Source: Actinomycetota bacterium (lineage in GTDB: Bacteria > Actinomycetota > Thermoleophilia > Solirubrobacterales > Solirubrobacteraceae). Taken from it: a stretch of 9,019 nt of DNA. A model generated the notes under the pieces. It was given only the letters and a program-made list of their open reading frames with translations. It ran no database searches and was not told the DNA's origin. A program made the position numbers and the translations under genes. The first letter of the stretch is position 1. Each line of letters opens with the position of its first letter. Where the stretch lies: positions 1-9,019 of the forward strand of contig WLNV01000054.1 of assembly GCA_009699615.1 (NCBI GenBank), given 5' to 3'. Shown in pieces: positions 1 to 6,415 of the stretch.

Positions 1-497
1 CGCTCGCTGACGCCGCGCTAGCCGAGTTCGGCCGGATCGACGTGGCATTCGTAAACGCCGGCTTCGGCGGCAAGGGAAGCTTCAGCAAGGACGGCGCCAG
101 CGTCGACCACTGGCGTGAAATGGTCTTGACGAACGTGCTCGGCACGGCGCTGACAATTCGCGCAACTCTCGATGCCGTCAAAAAGTCGAAGGGGCACTAC
201 CTGCTCACCGGCTCGATCGCCGGCCGCGTAGCAATCCCCGGCAGCCTCTACTCGTCAACGAAGTGGGCGGTCAATGGCATCGGCCAATCGCTCCGAGGCG
301 AAATTACCGGCAGCGGCGTCCGCGTCACCCTGATCCACCCCGGCATCGTCGACACCCCCTTCTGGGACAACGGCTCACCCATCCCCGACGGACTAACCGA
401 CGACGACATAGCGAACTCAGTCCTCTACGCAATCTCCCAACCCCACCACGTAGACGTAAACGAAATCGTCATCCGCCCGACCTCCCAAAGCGTCTAG
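1..497 (+). CDS. Short-chain dehydrogenase/reductase (SDR), 5'-truncated by the window edge
   Basis: This is the C-terminal two thirds or so of a classical SDR, a Rossmann-fold NAD(P)-dependent oxidoreductase; the substrate cannot be told. The reading frame is open from base 3, before the GTG at 42, and the residues there (AEFGRIDVAFVNAG) continue the family pattern, so the gene starts outside the window and GTG 42 is not the start. Visible motifs are the NAG motif (54-62), the Asn of LTNVLGT (132-134), the catalytic Ser in TGSIAGR (213-215), and the YxxxK pair with Tyr at 249-251 and Lys at 261-263. A PG motif follows in HPGIVDTPFW. The nucleotide-binding TGxxxGxG motif would lie upstream and is not visible. 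The gene ends in TAG and converges on rpmA. The last third has an unusually C- and A-rich coding strand, with codons such as ATA, GTA, CTA and TCA. Family assignment is firm; specificity is unknown. Confidence 0.93.
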   Translation, partial: LADAALAEFGRIDVAFVNAGFGGKGSFSKDGASVDHWREMVLTNVLGTALTIRATLDAVKKSKGHYLLTGSIAGRVAIPGSLYSSTKWAVNGIGQSLRGEITGSGVRVTLIHPGIVDTPFWDNGSPIPDGLTDDDIANSVLYAISQPHHVDVNEIVIRPTSQSV

Positions 498-551
498 GAC
501 CAAGCCGAGGCCGGTGCTCGCGGTCGGTTCGCCGAGGCGGGGAATCCCGTG

Positions 552-573
552 CGGCCCGCCTGGAAGGCGGCCG
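552..573. terminator. Imperfect hairpin in the convergent intergenic gap, possible terminator
   Basis: A 6-bp GC-rich stem, CCGCCT (556-561) with AGGCGG (565-570), closes a 3-nt loop. It extends to about 9 bp (552-554 with 571-573) if C555 is bulged. It lies between the stops of the convergent SDR and rpmA and could act on either strand. There is no T-tract on either side, so it is not a canonical intrinsic terminator. Termination is inferred from position only. Confidence 0.35.
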
Positions 574-597
574 GACGCCCCGCTCGGCGAGGCCGAC

Positions 598-617
598 GGC
601 GGGCAGCGTGTCCCGCC
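598..617 (-). terminator. Hairpin just after the rpmA stop, possible end of the cluster transcript
   Basis: GGCGGG (598-603) and CCCGCC (612-617) form a perfect 6-bp GC-only stem with an 8-nt loop. On the minus strand the stem begins 6 nt after the rpmA stop codon. No U-tract follows, which is common for terminator candidates in high-GC actinobacteria but weakens the call. It may instead protect the 3' end. Confidence 0.4.
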
Positions 618-623
618 AGCTAC

Positions 624-884
624 CTAGGCGGCTTCGGTGGTGACGACGTTCACGATGCGGCCGCGGCGGCCACGAGTGAACTCGACCACGCCTGGCGCAG
701 TCGCAAAGAGCGTGTGGTCACGGCCGATGCCGACACCGTCGCCGGGGCGGAAGACGGTTCCGCGCTGGCGCACGATGATCTCGCCACCGGTTACGGCCTG
801 CCCTGCAAAGACTTTTACGCCGAGCCGCTTGGACTGTGAGTCGCGACCGTTTCGTGATGAGCCGAGGCCCTTCTTATGTGCCAT
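624..884 (-). CDS. rpmA: 50S ribosomal protein L27
   Basis: L27 (bL27) is a small basic protein of the large subunit whose N-terminus reaches the peptidyl-transferase centre and helps position tRNA. The 86-residue product matches the usual length of about 85. It begins MAHKKGLGSSRNGRDS and continues with RLGVKVFAGQ and the RQRGTVFRPGDGVGIGRDHTLFA segment, which is diagnostic. The N-terminus starts directly at MAHKKG, without the cleavable leader known from Firmicutes L27. The ATG at 882-884 is preceded by GGAGG (896-900 on the minus strand, 11-nt spacer), which sits inside the last codons of rplU. The gap to the rplU stop is 6 bp, so the two genes are almost certainly cotranscribed. It is the last gene of the minus-strand cluster; the next gene, an SDR, is convergent. 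Confidence 0.98.
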   Translation of the reverse strand: MAHKKGLGSSRNGRDSQSKRLGVKVFAGQAVTGGEIIVRQRGTVFRPGDGVGIGRDHTLFATAPGVVEFTRGRRGRIVNVVTTEAA

Positions 885-890
885 TAGCTG

Positions 891-1256
891 TTAGGCCTCC
901 TGCGCTTCGGGCTTTGCCGCTGCGCTCTTCGTTGCGGCGGCAGTCTTGCCAGCCTGCTTGATCTCTGTCACTTCGATCCGGGTCAGTTCCTGACGGTGGC
1001 CCGTGGTGCGCTTGTAGCCGCGCTTCGGCTTGAACTTGAAGACGCGAATCTTCTCGCCGCGCAGGTGCTCAACGATCTTCGCCTTGACGCTCAACGTTGA
1101 GAGCGCTGCAGGGTCGAAGACAGCGTCATCAGAGCGGTAGAGCAGCGGCTCAAGGTCGACCGTCGCCCCTTCGTCTTCGGGCAGGCGTTCTACGAGCAGG
1201 GTTTGCCCCTTCTCGACGCGGTACTGCTTGCCTCCGGTCTTAACGATCGCGTACAT
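891..1256 (-). CDS. rplU: 50S ribosomal protein L21
   Basis: L21 (bL21) is a large-subunit protein that binds 23S rRNA. The N-terminus MYAIVKTGGKQYRVEKG and the C-terminal block KFKPKRGYKRTTGHRQ (about residues 74-89) followed by LTRIEVTEI are family signatures. The length of 121 residues exceeds the usual 100-105 because of a tail from about residue 100 that is rich in Ala, Lys and Glu and probably disordered. The ATG lies 14 bp after the RNase E/G stop, with only a weak purine-rich site (GAGTGA) before it. The gap is too short for a promoter, so transcription must come from within or upstream of the RNase gene. rplU-rpmA pairing is nearly universal in bacteria. Confidence 0.97.
   Translation of the reverse strand: MYAIVKTGGKQYRVEKGQTLLVERLPEDEGATVDLEPLLYRSDDAVFDPAALSTLSVKAKIVEHLRGEKIRVFKFKPKRGYKRTTGHRQELTRIEVTEIKQAGKTAAATKSAAAKPEAQEA
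896..900 (-). promoter_or_regulatory. Shine-Dalgarno site of rpmA inside the end of rplU
   Basis: The minus strand reads GGAGG here, formed by the last codons of rplU, 11 nt before the rpmA ATG. It is the best Shine-Dalgarno match in the cluster and supports the L27 start at MAHKKG. Confidence 0.7.
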
Positions 1257-1270
1257 CAGTTCACTCAGCT

Positions 1271-3151
1271 TTAGTTGGATTCTTCAGCGGCGGTTGCCAC
1301 TTCGGGCGTAGCGGCGGAACCGCTTTCGACAGCCTCTTCTTCACTGCCTCGCGGCGTCGAGTCTAGGGCATCTTTGCCGTTATCTGCTTCCAGCAGTGTC
1401 GCCGAAGCCGAATTTCGCCCGGCTTCCTCGATCTTGACCATCAGCTTCTCTCCGAGATGAGGGCCGCCACCAGCGACGGAAACGATGTATCCGTCGATCT
1501 TCGCGACCGCATCGTCGACGTTGTACATGTGCGGTTCGACCAGCGTCACAAGGACCTCGTCGCCGGCTGCGAATGGGACAGCGCGCTCGCGTACGGCTTC
1601 AGCGCTGCCTTCCATCGTCACCTCAAAGTGGTTCAACGAGAGACTGTCGCTGCCCTCAAAATGGAACAGCTTTCCTGTCGACTGCTCCAGCTCGCGGAGC
1701 ATCCGAGCGCCCGCCCCGGTGAACTCGACACTGACCTTCGGGTTCATCTGCACAAGAAACGCTTCGCTCGCCCTTGGCGAACGCGACGCGATCTCGCGCA
1801 ACTGACGATCGAATTCAATCGCGATTGTTTCCTCACTGAGGACGACGGCATCGCCATTGCAGGTCGGGCACGTACGGGAGATGATCTCTCGGACGCCTTC
1901 GGTCACGTTCTGGCGCGTCATCTCGACCAGACCAAGGCGCGAAATTTCGGCCGTGAAGGTCTTCGTGCGGTCTTCGTTGAGCGCCTTGCGCAGCGTCTTC
2001 ATGACGTCATCGCGGTTCTTCGCCTTCGTCATATCGATGAAGTCGATGACGATGATGCCGCCGACGTCGCGAAGCCGGAGCTGACGGACAATCTCATCGG
2101 CGGCCTCGAGGTTGGTCTTCGTGATCGTGTCCTCGAGCCGAGCCTGGCGGCCCCGCCCGACATACGACCCGGAGTTGACGTCGAAGACGGTCAATGCTTC
2201 GCCGTAGTCGACCATCAAGTAACCGCCGCTCGGGAGATCAACGCGGCGCGATGTAACGCCCTCGATCACCTCTTCAACTCCTGCCTGCTCAAAGAGCGGC
2301 GTCGATTCCTGCCACAGCTCGACGCGGTCGACCAGCTCTGGCGCGGTCCGCTCGAAGAACGACCTCAGCCGGTTGTATTGGCCTTCGTCGTCGACGATTG
2401 CGCGCTCAAAGTCAACGCTGAAGATGTCGCGCACAACGCGCACCGACAGGTCGGCCTCCTGAAAGACGAGAGAGGGAGCCGACTGAGCATCGGCCCTTTC
2501 GACGAGCACCTCATGCAACTTGAAGAGGTAGGGAAGCTCGCGCTCGAAGTCTTCCTTCTTCGCGCCATGGGCGGCGGTTCGCAGAATCGCGCCACCGCTC
2601 TTCAAATCGAGATCTTTGAGCGCCCGACGCAGTCGAGCACGCTCCTTGTCTTCAAGCCGCTTCGAGATTCCCACCCCTTCGCCACTCGGCGTGTAGACCA
2701 TGTAGCGACCGGCGATCGCGAGCTCCATCGAGCAACGAGCGCCCTTCGTCTTCAGTGGATCCTTGACGACCTGAACGACTACCTCCTGCCCCTTCTTGAG
2801 CAGTGAGCTGATCTTCTTGCCACCTTCCTCACCGCGACCACGCCGCGGCGTTTCGATTCCCGGCAGCACGATTTCGTCGATATGGAGGAAGGCGTTCTTC
2901 TCCAAACCGATGTCGATGAAGGCGGCCTCGAGCCCGTCGATCACATTGTCGACCTTGCCCTTGTAGACGTTGCCTACGATCGAGCGATTGCCTCGCCGTT
3001 CGATGTAAAGCTCGGCCACGCGATAACCGGCCGAGGGGTTTGCTTTCTCCGAGGGGCGCTGATCGGCCTCCTTCGTCGGAGTTCCTGCCTGTTCGAGCAG
3101 CGCGACCCTGGTCTCCCACGGATCAACGCTGACAAGTACTTGCTTCTTCAT
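1271..3151 (-). CDS. rng: Ribonuclease E/G family endoribonuclease with C-terminal TRAM-like domain
   Basis: This is a single-strand-specific, 5'-end-sensing endoribonuclease for rRNA maturation and mRNA decay. Residues about 55-145 form the S1-type RNA-binding region (NVYKGKVDNVIDGLEAAFID). Metal-binding catalytic Asp residues are D324 (VFDVNSG) and D370 (IVIDFIDM), matching E. coli RNase E D303 and D346. The Zn-link CPTCNG has C428 and C431. Residues about 436-515 match the RNase G small domain. Residues about 525-588 look like a TRAM domain, and 589-626 are an acidic Ala/Glu/Ser-rich tail. There is no long Arg-rich scaffold as in E. coli RNase E, so the architecture is RNase G-like. A low-complexity insert sits at residues 22-42, just after the start. 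The ATG is 13 bp after the rodA stop, preceded by AAAGAG. In E. coli, rng (cafA) also lies by mreBCD. The rng name is by architecture; rne is equally defensible in actinobacteria. Confidence 0.95.
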   Translation of the reverse strand: MKKQVLVSVDPWETRVALLEQAGTPTKEADQRPSEKANPSAGYRVAELYIERRGNRSIVGNVYKGKVDNVIDGLEAAFIDIGLEKNAFLHIDEIVLPGIETPRRGRGEEGGKKISSLLKKGQEVVVQVVKDPLKTKGARCSMELAIAGRYMVYTPSGEGVGISKRLEDKERARLRRALKDLDLKSGGAILRTAAHGAKKEDFERELPYLFKLHEVLVERADAQSAPSLVFQEADLSVRVVRDIFSVDFERAIVDDEGQYNRLRSFFERTAPELVDRVELWQESTPLFEQAGVEEVIEGVTSRRVDLPSGGYLMVDYGEALTVFDVNSGSYVGRGRQARLEDTITKTNLEAADEIVRQLRLRDVGGIIVIDFIDMTKAKNRDDVMKTLRKALNEDRTKTFTAEISRLGLVEMTRQNVTEGVREIISRTCPTCNGDAVVLSEETIAIEFDRQLREIASRSPRASEAFLVQMNPKVSVEFTGAGARMLRELEQSTGKLFHFEGSDSLSLNHFEVTMEGSAEAVRERAVPFAAGDEVLVTLVEPHMYNVDDAVAKIDGYIVSVAGGGPHLGEKLMVKIEEAGRNSASATLLEADNGKDALDSTPRGSEEEAVESGSAATPEVATAAEESN

Positions 3152-3164
3152 TGGGTTGCTCTTT

Positions 3165-4364
3165 TCATTGGAATTGGAGCACCCGTCCCTGCGACATCGC
3201 GGCCCTGCGGCCTTGAGCGTAGATCGACTGCAGCAGACCGACGGCCAGCATCGTAGCTATTAGCGACGAGCCTCCGTAACTCATCAGCGGCAACGGGATT
3301 CCCGTAATCGGCATTACGCCGACCGTCATTCCAACGTTGACGAAGACCTGGAACATCAGCATCACGACGATGCCGCCGGCCAATAACGCGCCGTAGAGGT
3401 TCTTCGCCACCGTCAGTATCCGCAGCGCGCGCCAAATGATCAGCGCGTAAAGCGAAAGGACGAGTGCCGCCCCCGCGAATCCCCACCGTTCGCCAACTAC
3501 GGCGAAAATAAAATCGGTGTGGTGTTCGGGGAGGAAGTTGTACTTGGTCTGAGTTGCGCCGCTTCCGCGCCCGGTCTTTTCGCCGGACCCGATCGCGATG
3601 CGCGACTGGTTCTGCTGGTAGCCCTCTGAGCCCGATGTCTCGGACGGGTGCAGGAACGCCGTCAGGCGATCCTTTTGATAACTGTGCAATACGTTTATGC
3701 CGACGGCGGGCAGTACGGCCAGCGAGAGCGCGATCGCCACTGCGGCGAGAGCGCCAAACGCCGCGAAGTGCTGCCACGGAACGCCTGCGATGAATAGGAC
3801 CGCCAAAGTTATGGCGACAAATACCAGGGCCGAGCCGAGGTCGGGTTGAAGCATCACAAGTGCTGCGGGCGCGAGCCCGATCAGCAGCAAGCGGACGGTC
3901 GTTCGACTGTCCGCCATGCGGCGCGTCATGTCAATCGCAAACGCTGAAAGCGATACGACCAACAACACCTTGCCCAATTCGGAGGCCTGGAAAGAGAAGA
4001 GTGGAAGGTCCACTGCCCGGCGCGAACCACGCGCAACGGAGCCGAAGACAATTACGGTCAGGATCGAGACGATCAGGAGTCCGTAGAGGAAGTACTTAAG
4101 TTCGCGCAGGCGCGAGTAGTCAGTACGCCAGAGGAAGACGGCGAGCCCCCCGCCGACGATGAAGTAGACGAGCTGGCGAATCACGAAGTAGTCCGGGCTA
4201 CCCGGGATGTCGGTCTCGGTTGCCGCGGCAATTGTCAACAGCGAGCAGACCGCCAGCCCAACTGTTGCGAGCACTAGGACGAGATCAAACGGCAGCTGTA
4301 AGCCGAGCGCCTTCTCGGCCTTGGCGTCCTCTCCACTGCGCTGAATTACCGTCGTCGCGCTCAT
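3165..4364 (-). CDS. rodA: RodA, SEDS-family peptidoglycan glycosyltransferase
   Basis: RodA polymerises lipid II into glycan strands during elongation, together with a class B PBP. The 399-residue product is strongly hydrophobic, with about ten membrane segments starting near residue 25 after a short polar N-terminus. SEDS landmarks are FSFQASELGKVLLV (123-136), QPDLGSALVF (173-182), YQKDRLTAFLHP (229-240), YQQNQSRIAIGSG (249-261) and LPEHHTDFIFAVVGE (278-292), where D284 corresponds to the essential extracellular Asp of RodA. The C-terminal GIPLPLMSYGGSS (355-367) is also diagnostic. An adjacent PBP2 and the Mre genes favour RodA over FtsW. The ATG overlaps the mrdA stop as ATGA and has GAGGA at 4369-4373, four bases upstream, so translation is probably coupled to PBP2. 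Equimolar production fits the known RodA-PBP2 complex. Confidence 0.97.
   Translation of the reverse strand: MSATTVIQRSGEDAKAEKALGLQLPFDLVLVLATVGLAVCSLLTIAAATETDIPGSPDYFVIRQLVYFIVGGGLAVFLWRTDYSRLRELKYFLYGLLIVSILTVIVFGSVARGSRRAVDLPLFSFQASELGKVLLVVSLSAFAIDMTRRMADSRTTVRLLLIGLAPAALVMLQPDLGSALVFVAITLAVLFIAGVPWQHFAAFGALAAVAIALSLAVLPAVGINVLHSYQKDRLTAFLHPSETSGSEGYQQNQSRIAIGSGEKTGRGSGATQTKYNFLPEHHTDFIFAVVGERWGFAGAALVLSLYALIIWRALRILTVAKNLYGALLAGGIVVMLMFQVFVNVGMTVGVMPITGIPLPLMSYGGSSLIATMLAVGLLQSIYAQGRRAAMSQGRVLQFQ
4361..4364 (-). promoter_or_regulatory. ATGA stop-start overlap of mrdA and rodA
   Basis: The TGA of mrdA (4361-4363) shares bases with the ATG of rodA (4362-4364). This 4-bp overlap is typical of translational coupling and fixes the rodA start. 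Confidence 0.85.
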
Positions 4365-6415
4365 CGCGTCCTCGATGTTCCCGCCGAGCAGCTGCTCGGC
4401 TGCGCGAACCAGGTCGCGAGCATCTCGCAGACCGCAGGGGCGGCAGCTTCGGCACCGAATCCGCCGTCCTCGACGGTCGCGACGATGACTATCGGCTTCG
4501 TTGCGCTAGGGACATACGCCGCGTACCAGGATTGATCAGGGCGAGGTGGCCGCTCCGCCGTCCCGGTCTTGCCGTAGACGGGAAACTTGGCCTGGTCCCA
4601 GCCGCTAAAGACGTCGGCCGATGTACCGTCGCCAAGCGTCGACTGATGGAGGCCCTCAAGGATTGACTTTTGATACCTGGGGTCGATGACGACCCGGCGG
4701 GCCGGCGGCGCCTCTATCCGTTCGAGCTGCCGTCCCGTTTCGCTCTCGATTGTGAGGCCAAGGTGCGGACGAACGACCGTGCCTCCGTTTGCGATTGTCG
4801 AGTATGCGACCGCCATCTGCAGCGGAGAGGCCTGAACGTCGCCTTGACCGACCGAGAGCTGAATGTTGTCGCCGACCGACCACGGGCGCTTATCGGAGTA
4901 GAGGCAGTCGGGCGGGCACTTCTTCCCCGTCTGCTTCTCCCATGCAAGCTCTTTCGCGTTCTGCCTGCCGCGCCAAGCGCGATCGGGAATCGTGCCCGAT
5001 GACTCTCCCGGTAGATCGATTCCGGTCGCCTTGTCGAGCCCGAGTTTGCGAGCCCAGCTCTGAATGATTTGGCCCTTCAGCGGGTTGGCGTCGCGGCCGA
5101 GCGTGTAGAAGAAGACGTCAGATGAAACCTGAAGCGCGCGCACGAGGCTTACGGGGCCGTTTGCCTGACGACCGGCGTTGTAGAACTTCTGAGCGCCGAC
5201 CGTCAAGACGCCGGGGTCGTCGATCGTCGTGTCGGCCGTGATCACGCCACGGTCGAGCGCGGCGAGCGCCGTGATTGGCTTGAAGATCGAACCGGTCGGG
5301 TAGGCGCCGCTGATCGCCCGGTTGAAGAGTGGCGCCCCAGCCGCTTCGCCGAATAGACGCTCGTAGTCGGCTTGCGATGCGATCGGCTTGGCGCGCAGGC
5401 TCGGGTCGTAGGTCGGCGCGGATCCAAGCGCCAGCACGCGGCCGTTGCGAGGGTCGAGGGCCACGAATGCTCCGGCCGTGCCACCTCCGCTCATCGCCGA
5501 CGCCAGAGCTGCTTCGCCGCTGCGCTGCAGATTCGCGTCGAGCGACGTTCGCACGCTGTTACCGGCCCGTGTCTCGCGCGAGATCCGTTGACCTTTCAGC
5601 TTCCCGGCAGCGTCGATCGTGATGCTCTTGGTGCCGTCGACACCCCGCAGGTAGCGGTCATATGACCGCTCGATTCCCTCTTGGCCGACTATCGCACCGG
5701 AGATCACGCCACGAAACGAATCAGCCTTCAGCTGTTCGGGGCTGACTTGGCCAACCGCACCGAGCAGCTGCGCCGCACCGACACCGCCCGGATAACGCCT
5801 CACATAGATCTGATCGACACTTACCCCGGGGAACTGGCCCGGCCGTTCGAGCAAGTAGTTGCGGACTGCGGTCGTAACGTCAACTTGGACCCGCACGTTG
5901 GCATATGGAAGCTGGGCGAGCTGCTGGACGACGCGCTGATTGATCGTCGCCGTCGAAATGCCGAGCACCGAAGCGAGCTTCGCGTAGCGCTGCTTCAGCG
6001 CTGCACTCGACGGTTCGGGGACTTTCGGCTGCGGTCCGCGCTTGCTGCGCGGCGTCCGCGCCCAGGTCGTCATCTGCTGGCCCCAGGTTGCGGCCGCTGC
6101 GCGAGTCTCGGCCGGCAATTGCGCGGGATCAAGCTGCATCACTGAGGCAGGACGGTTCTCCACCAGAGTCTGGCCGGTGCGATCGAGAACCGCTCCCCTT
6201 GGCGCAGCGACGGCAACCGTCCTGACGCGGTTGTTTGCGGCCTCGCGGACGGCCTGATCACCCGTCAGCACCTGCAGGAACCAGAGCTTGAAGAAGATGA
6301 TTGAGAACAACACCAGTGCAATCGCTCCGAGCATCGCAACGCGCATCGCAAGCTGCGGCGTCAGCGGTGATTCGCCGATGCTGCGCAGCGGTGTCTTGTC
6401 GAGCGGATCGATCAT
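4361..6415 (-). CDS. mrdA: Penicillin-binding protein 2 (class B), elongation transpeptidase
   Basis: This D,D-transpeptidase cross-links peptidoglycan as the partner of RodA. The 684-residue protein has a short cytoplasmic N-terminus, one membrane anchor (about 26-47), a PBP dimerization/pedestal domain (about 60-270; note PRGAVLDRTG at 72-81) and a transpeptidase domain (about 310-670). Active-site motifs are SxxK as S376-IF-K379, SxN as S431-S-D433 (Asp at the third place, which I recall as common in RodA partners), and KTG at 616-618. The frame is open a further 52 codons upstream, but that stretch lies wholly inside mreD and is basic and low-complexity. The ATG at 6413-6415 forms an ATGA overlap with the mreD stop and gives the expected topology, so I chose it. 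No clear Shine-Dalgarno precedes it. A CPPDC cysteine pair (C500, C504) sits between SxD and KTG. Confidence 0.96.
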   Translation of the reverse strand: MIDPLDKTPLRSIGESPLTPQLAMRVAMLGAIALVLFSIIFFKLWFLQVLTGDQAVREAANNRVRTVAVAAPRGAVLDRTGQTLVENRPASVMQLDPAQLPAETRAAAATWGQQMTTWARTPRSKRGPQPKVPEPSSAALKQRYAKLASVLGISTATINQRVVQQLAQLPYANVRVQVDVTTAVRNYLLERPGQFPGVSVDQIYVRRYPGGVGAAQLLGAVGQVSPEQLKADSFRGVISGAIVGQEGIERSYDRYLRGVDGTKSITIDAAGKLKGQRISRETRAGNSVRTSLDANLQRSGEAALASAMSGGGTAGAFVALDPRNGRVLALGSAPTYDPSLRAKPIASQADYERLFGEAAGAPLFNRAISGAYPTGSIFKPITALAALDRGVITADTTIDDPGVLTVGAQKFYNAGRQANGPVSLVRALQVSSDVFFYTLGRDANPLKGQIIQSWARKLGLDKATGIDLPGESSGTIPDRAWRGRQNAKELAWEKQTGKKCPPDCLYSDKRPWSVGDNIQLSVGQGDVQASPLQMAVAYSTIANGGTVVRPHLGLTIESETGRQLERIEAPPARRVVIDPRYQKSILEGLHQSTLGDGTSADVFSGWDQAKFPVYGKTGTAERPPRPDQSWYAAYVPSATKPIVIVATVEDGGFGAEAAAPAVCEMLATWFAQPSSCSAGTSRTR
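6412..6415 (-). promoter_or_regulatory. ATGA stop-start overlap of mreD and mrdA
   Basis: The mreD TGA (6412-6414) overlaps the mrdA ATG (6413-6415). With no visible Shine-Dalgarno, translation of PBP2 likely depends on ribosomes that have finished mreD. Confidence 0.75.

Noticed and set aside
538..549. Short inverted repeat CGGG-GAAT-CCCG in the intergenic gap.
   Set aside because: A 4-bp stem in GC-rich sequence is expected by chance; the two longer stems nearby are better terminator candidates.
1271..1400. TAGACT in the 3' end of the RNase gene as a possible promoter for rplU.
   Set aside because: No -35-like hexamer was found at 16-18 nt upstream, so it is not better than chance.
1457..2806. 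Long open frame of 449 codons on the plus strand, antisense to the RNase E/G gene.
   Set aside because: It lies fully opposite a well-supported gene, its product has no recognisable domain or membrane pattern, and long antisense frames are common in GC-rich DNA.
3148..3777. 209-codon open frame on the minus strand inside rodA in another frame.
   Set aside because: The Arg-rich, motif-free product is a typical GC-rich shadow of rodA, whose SEDS motifs are complete.
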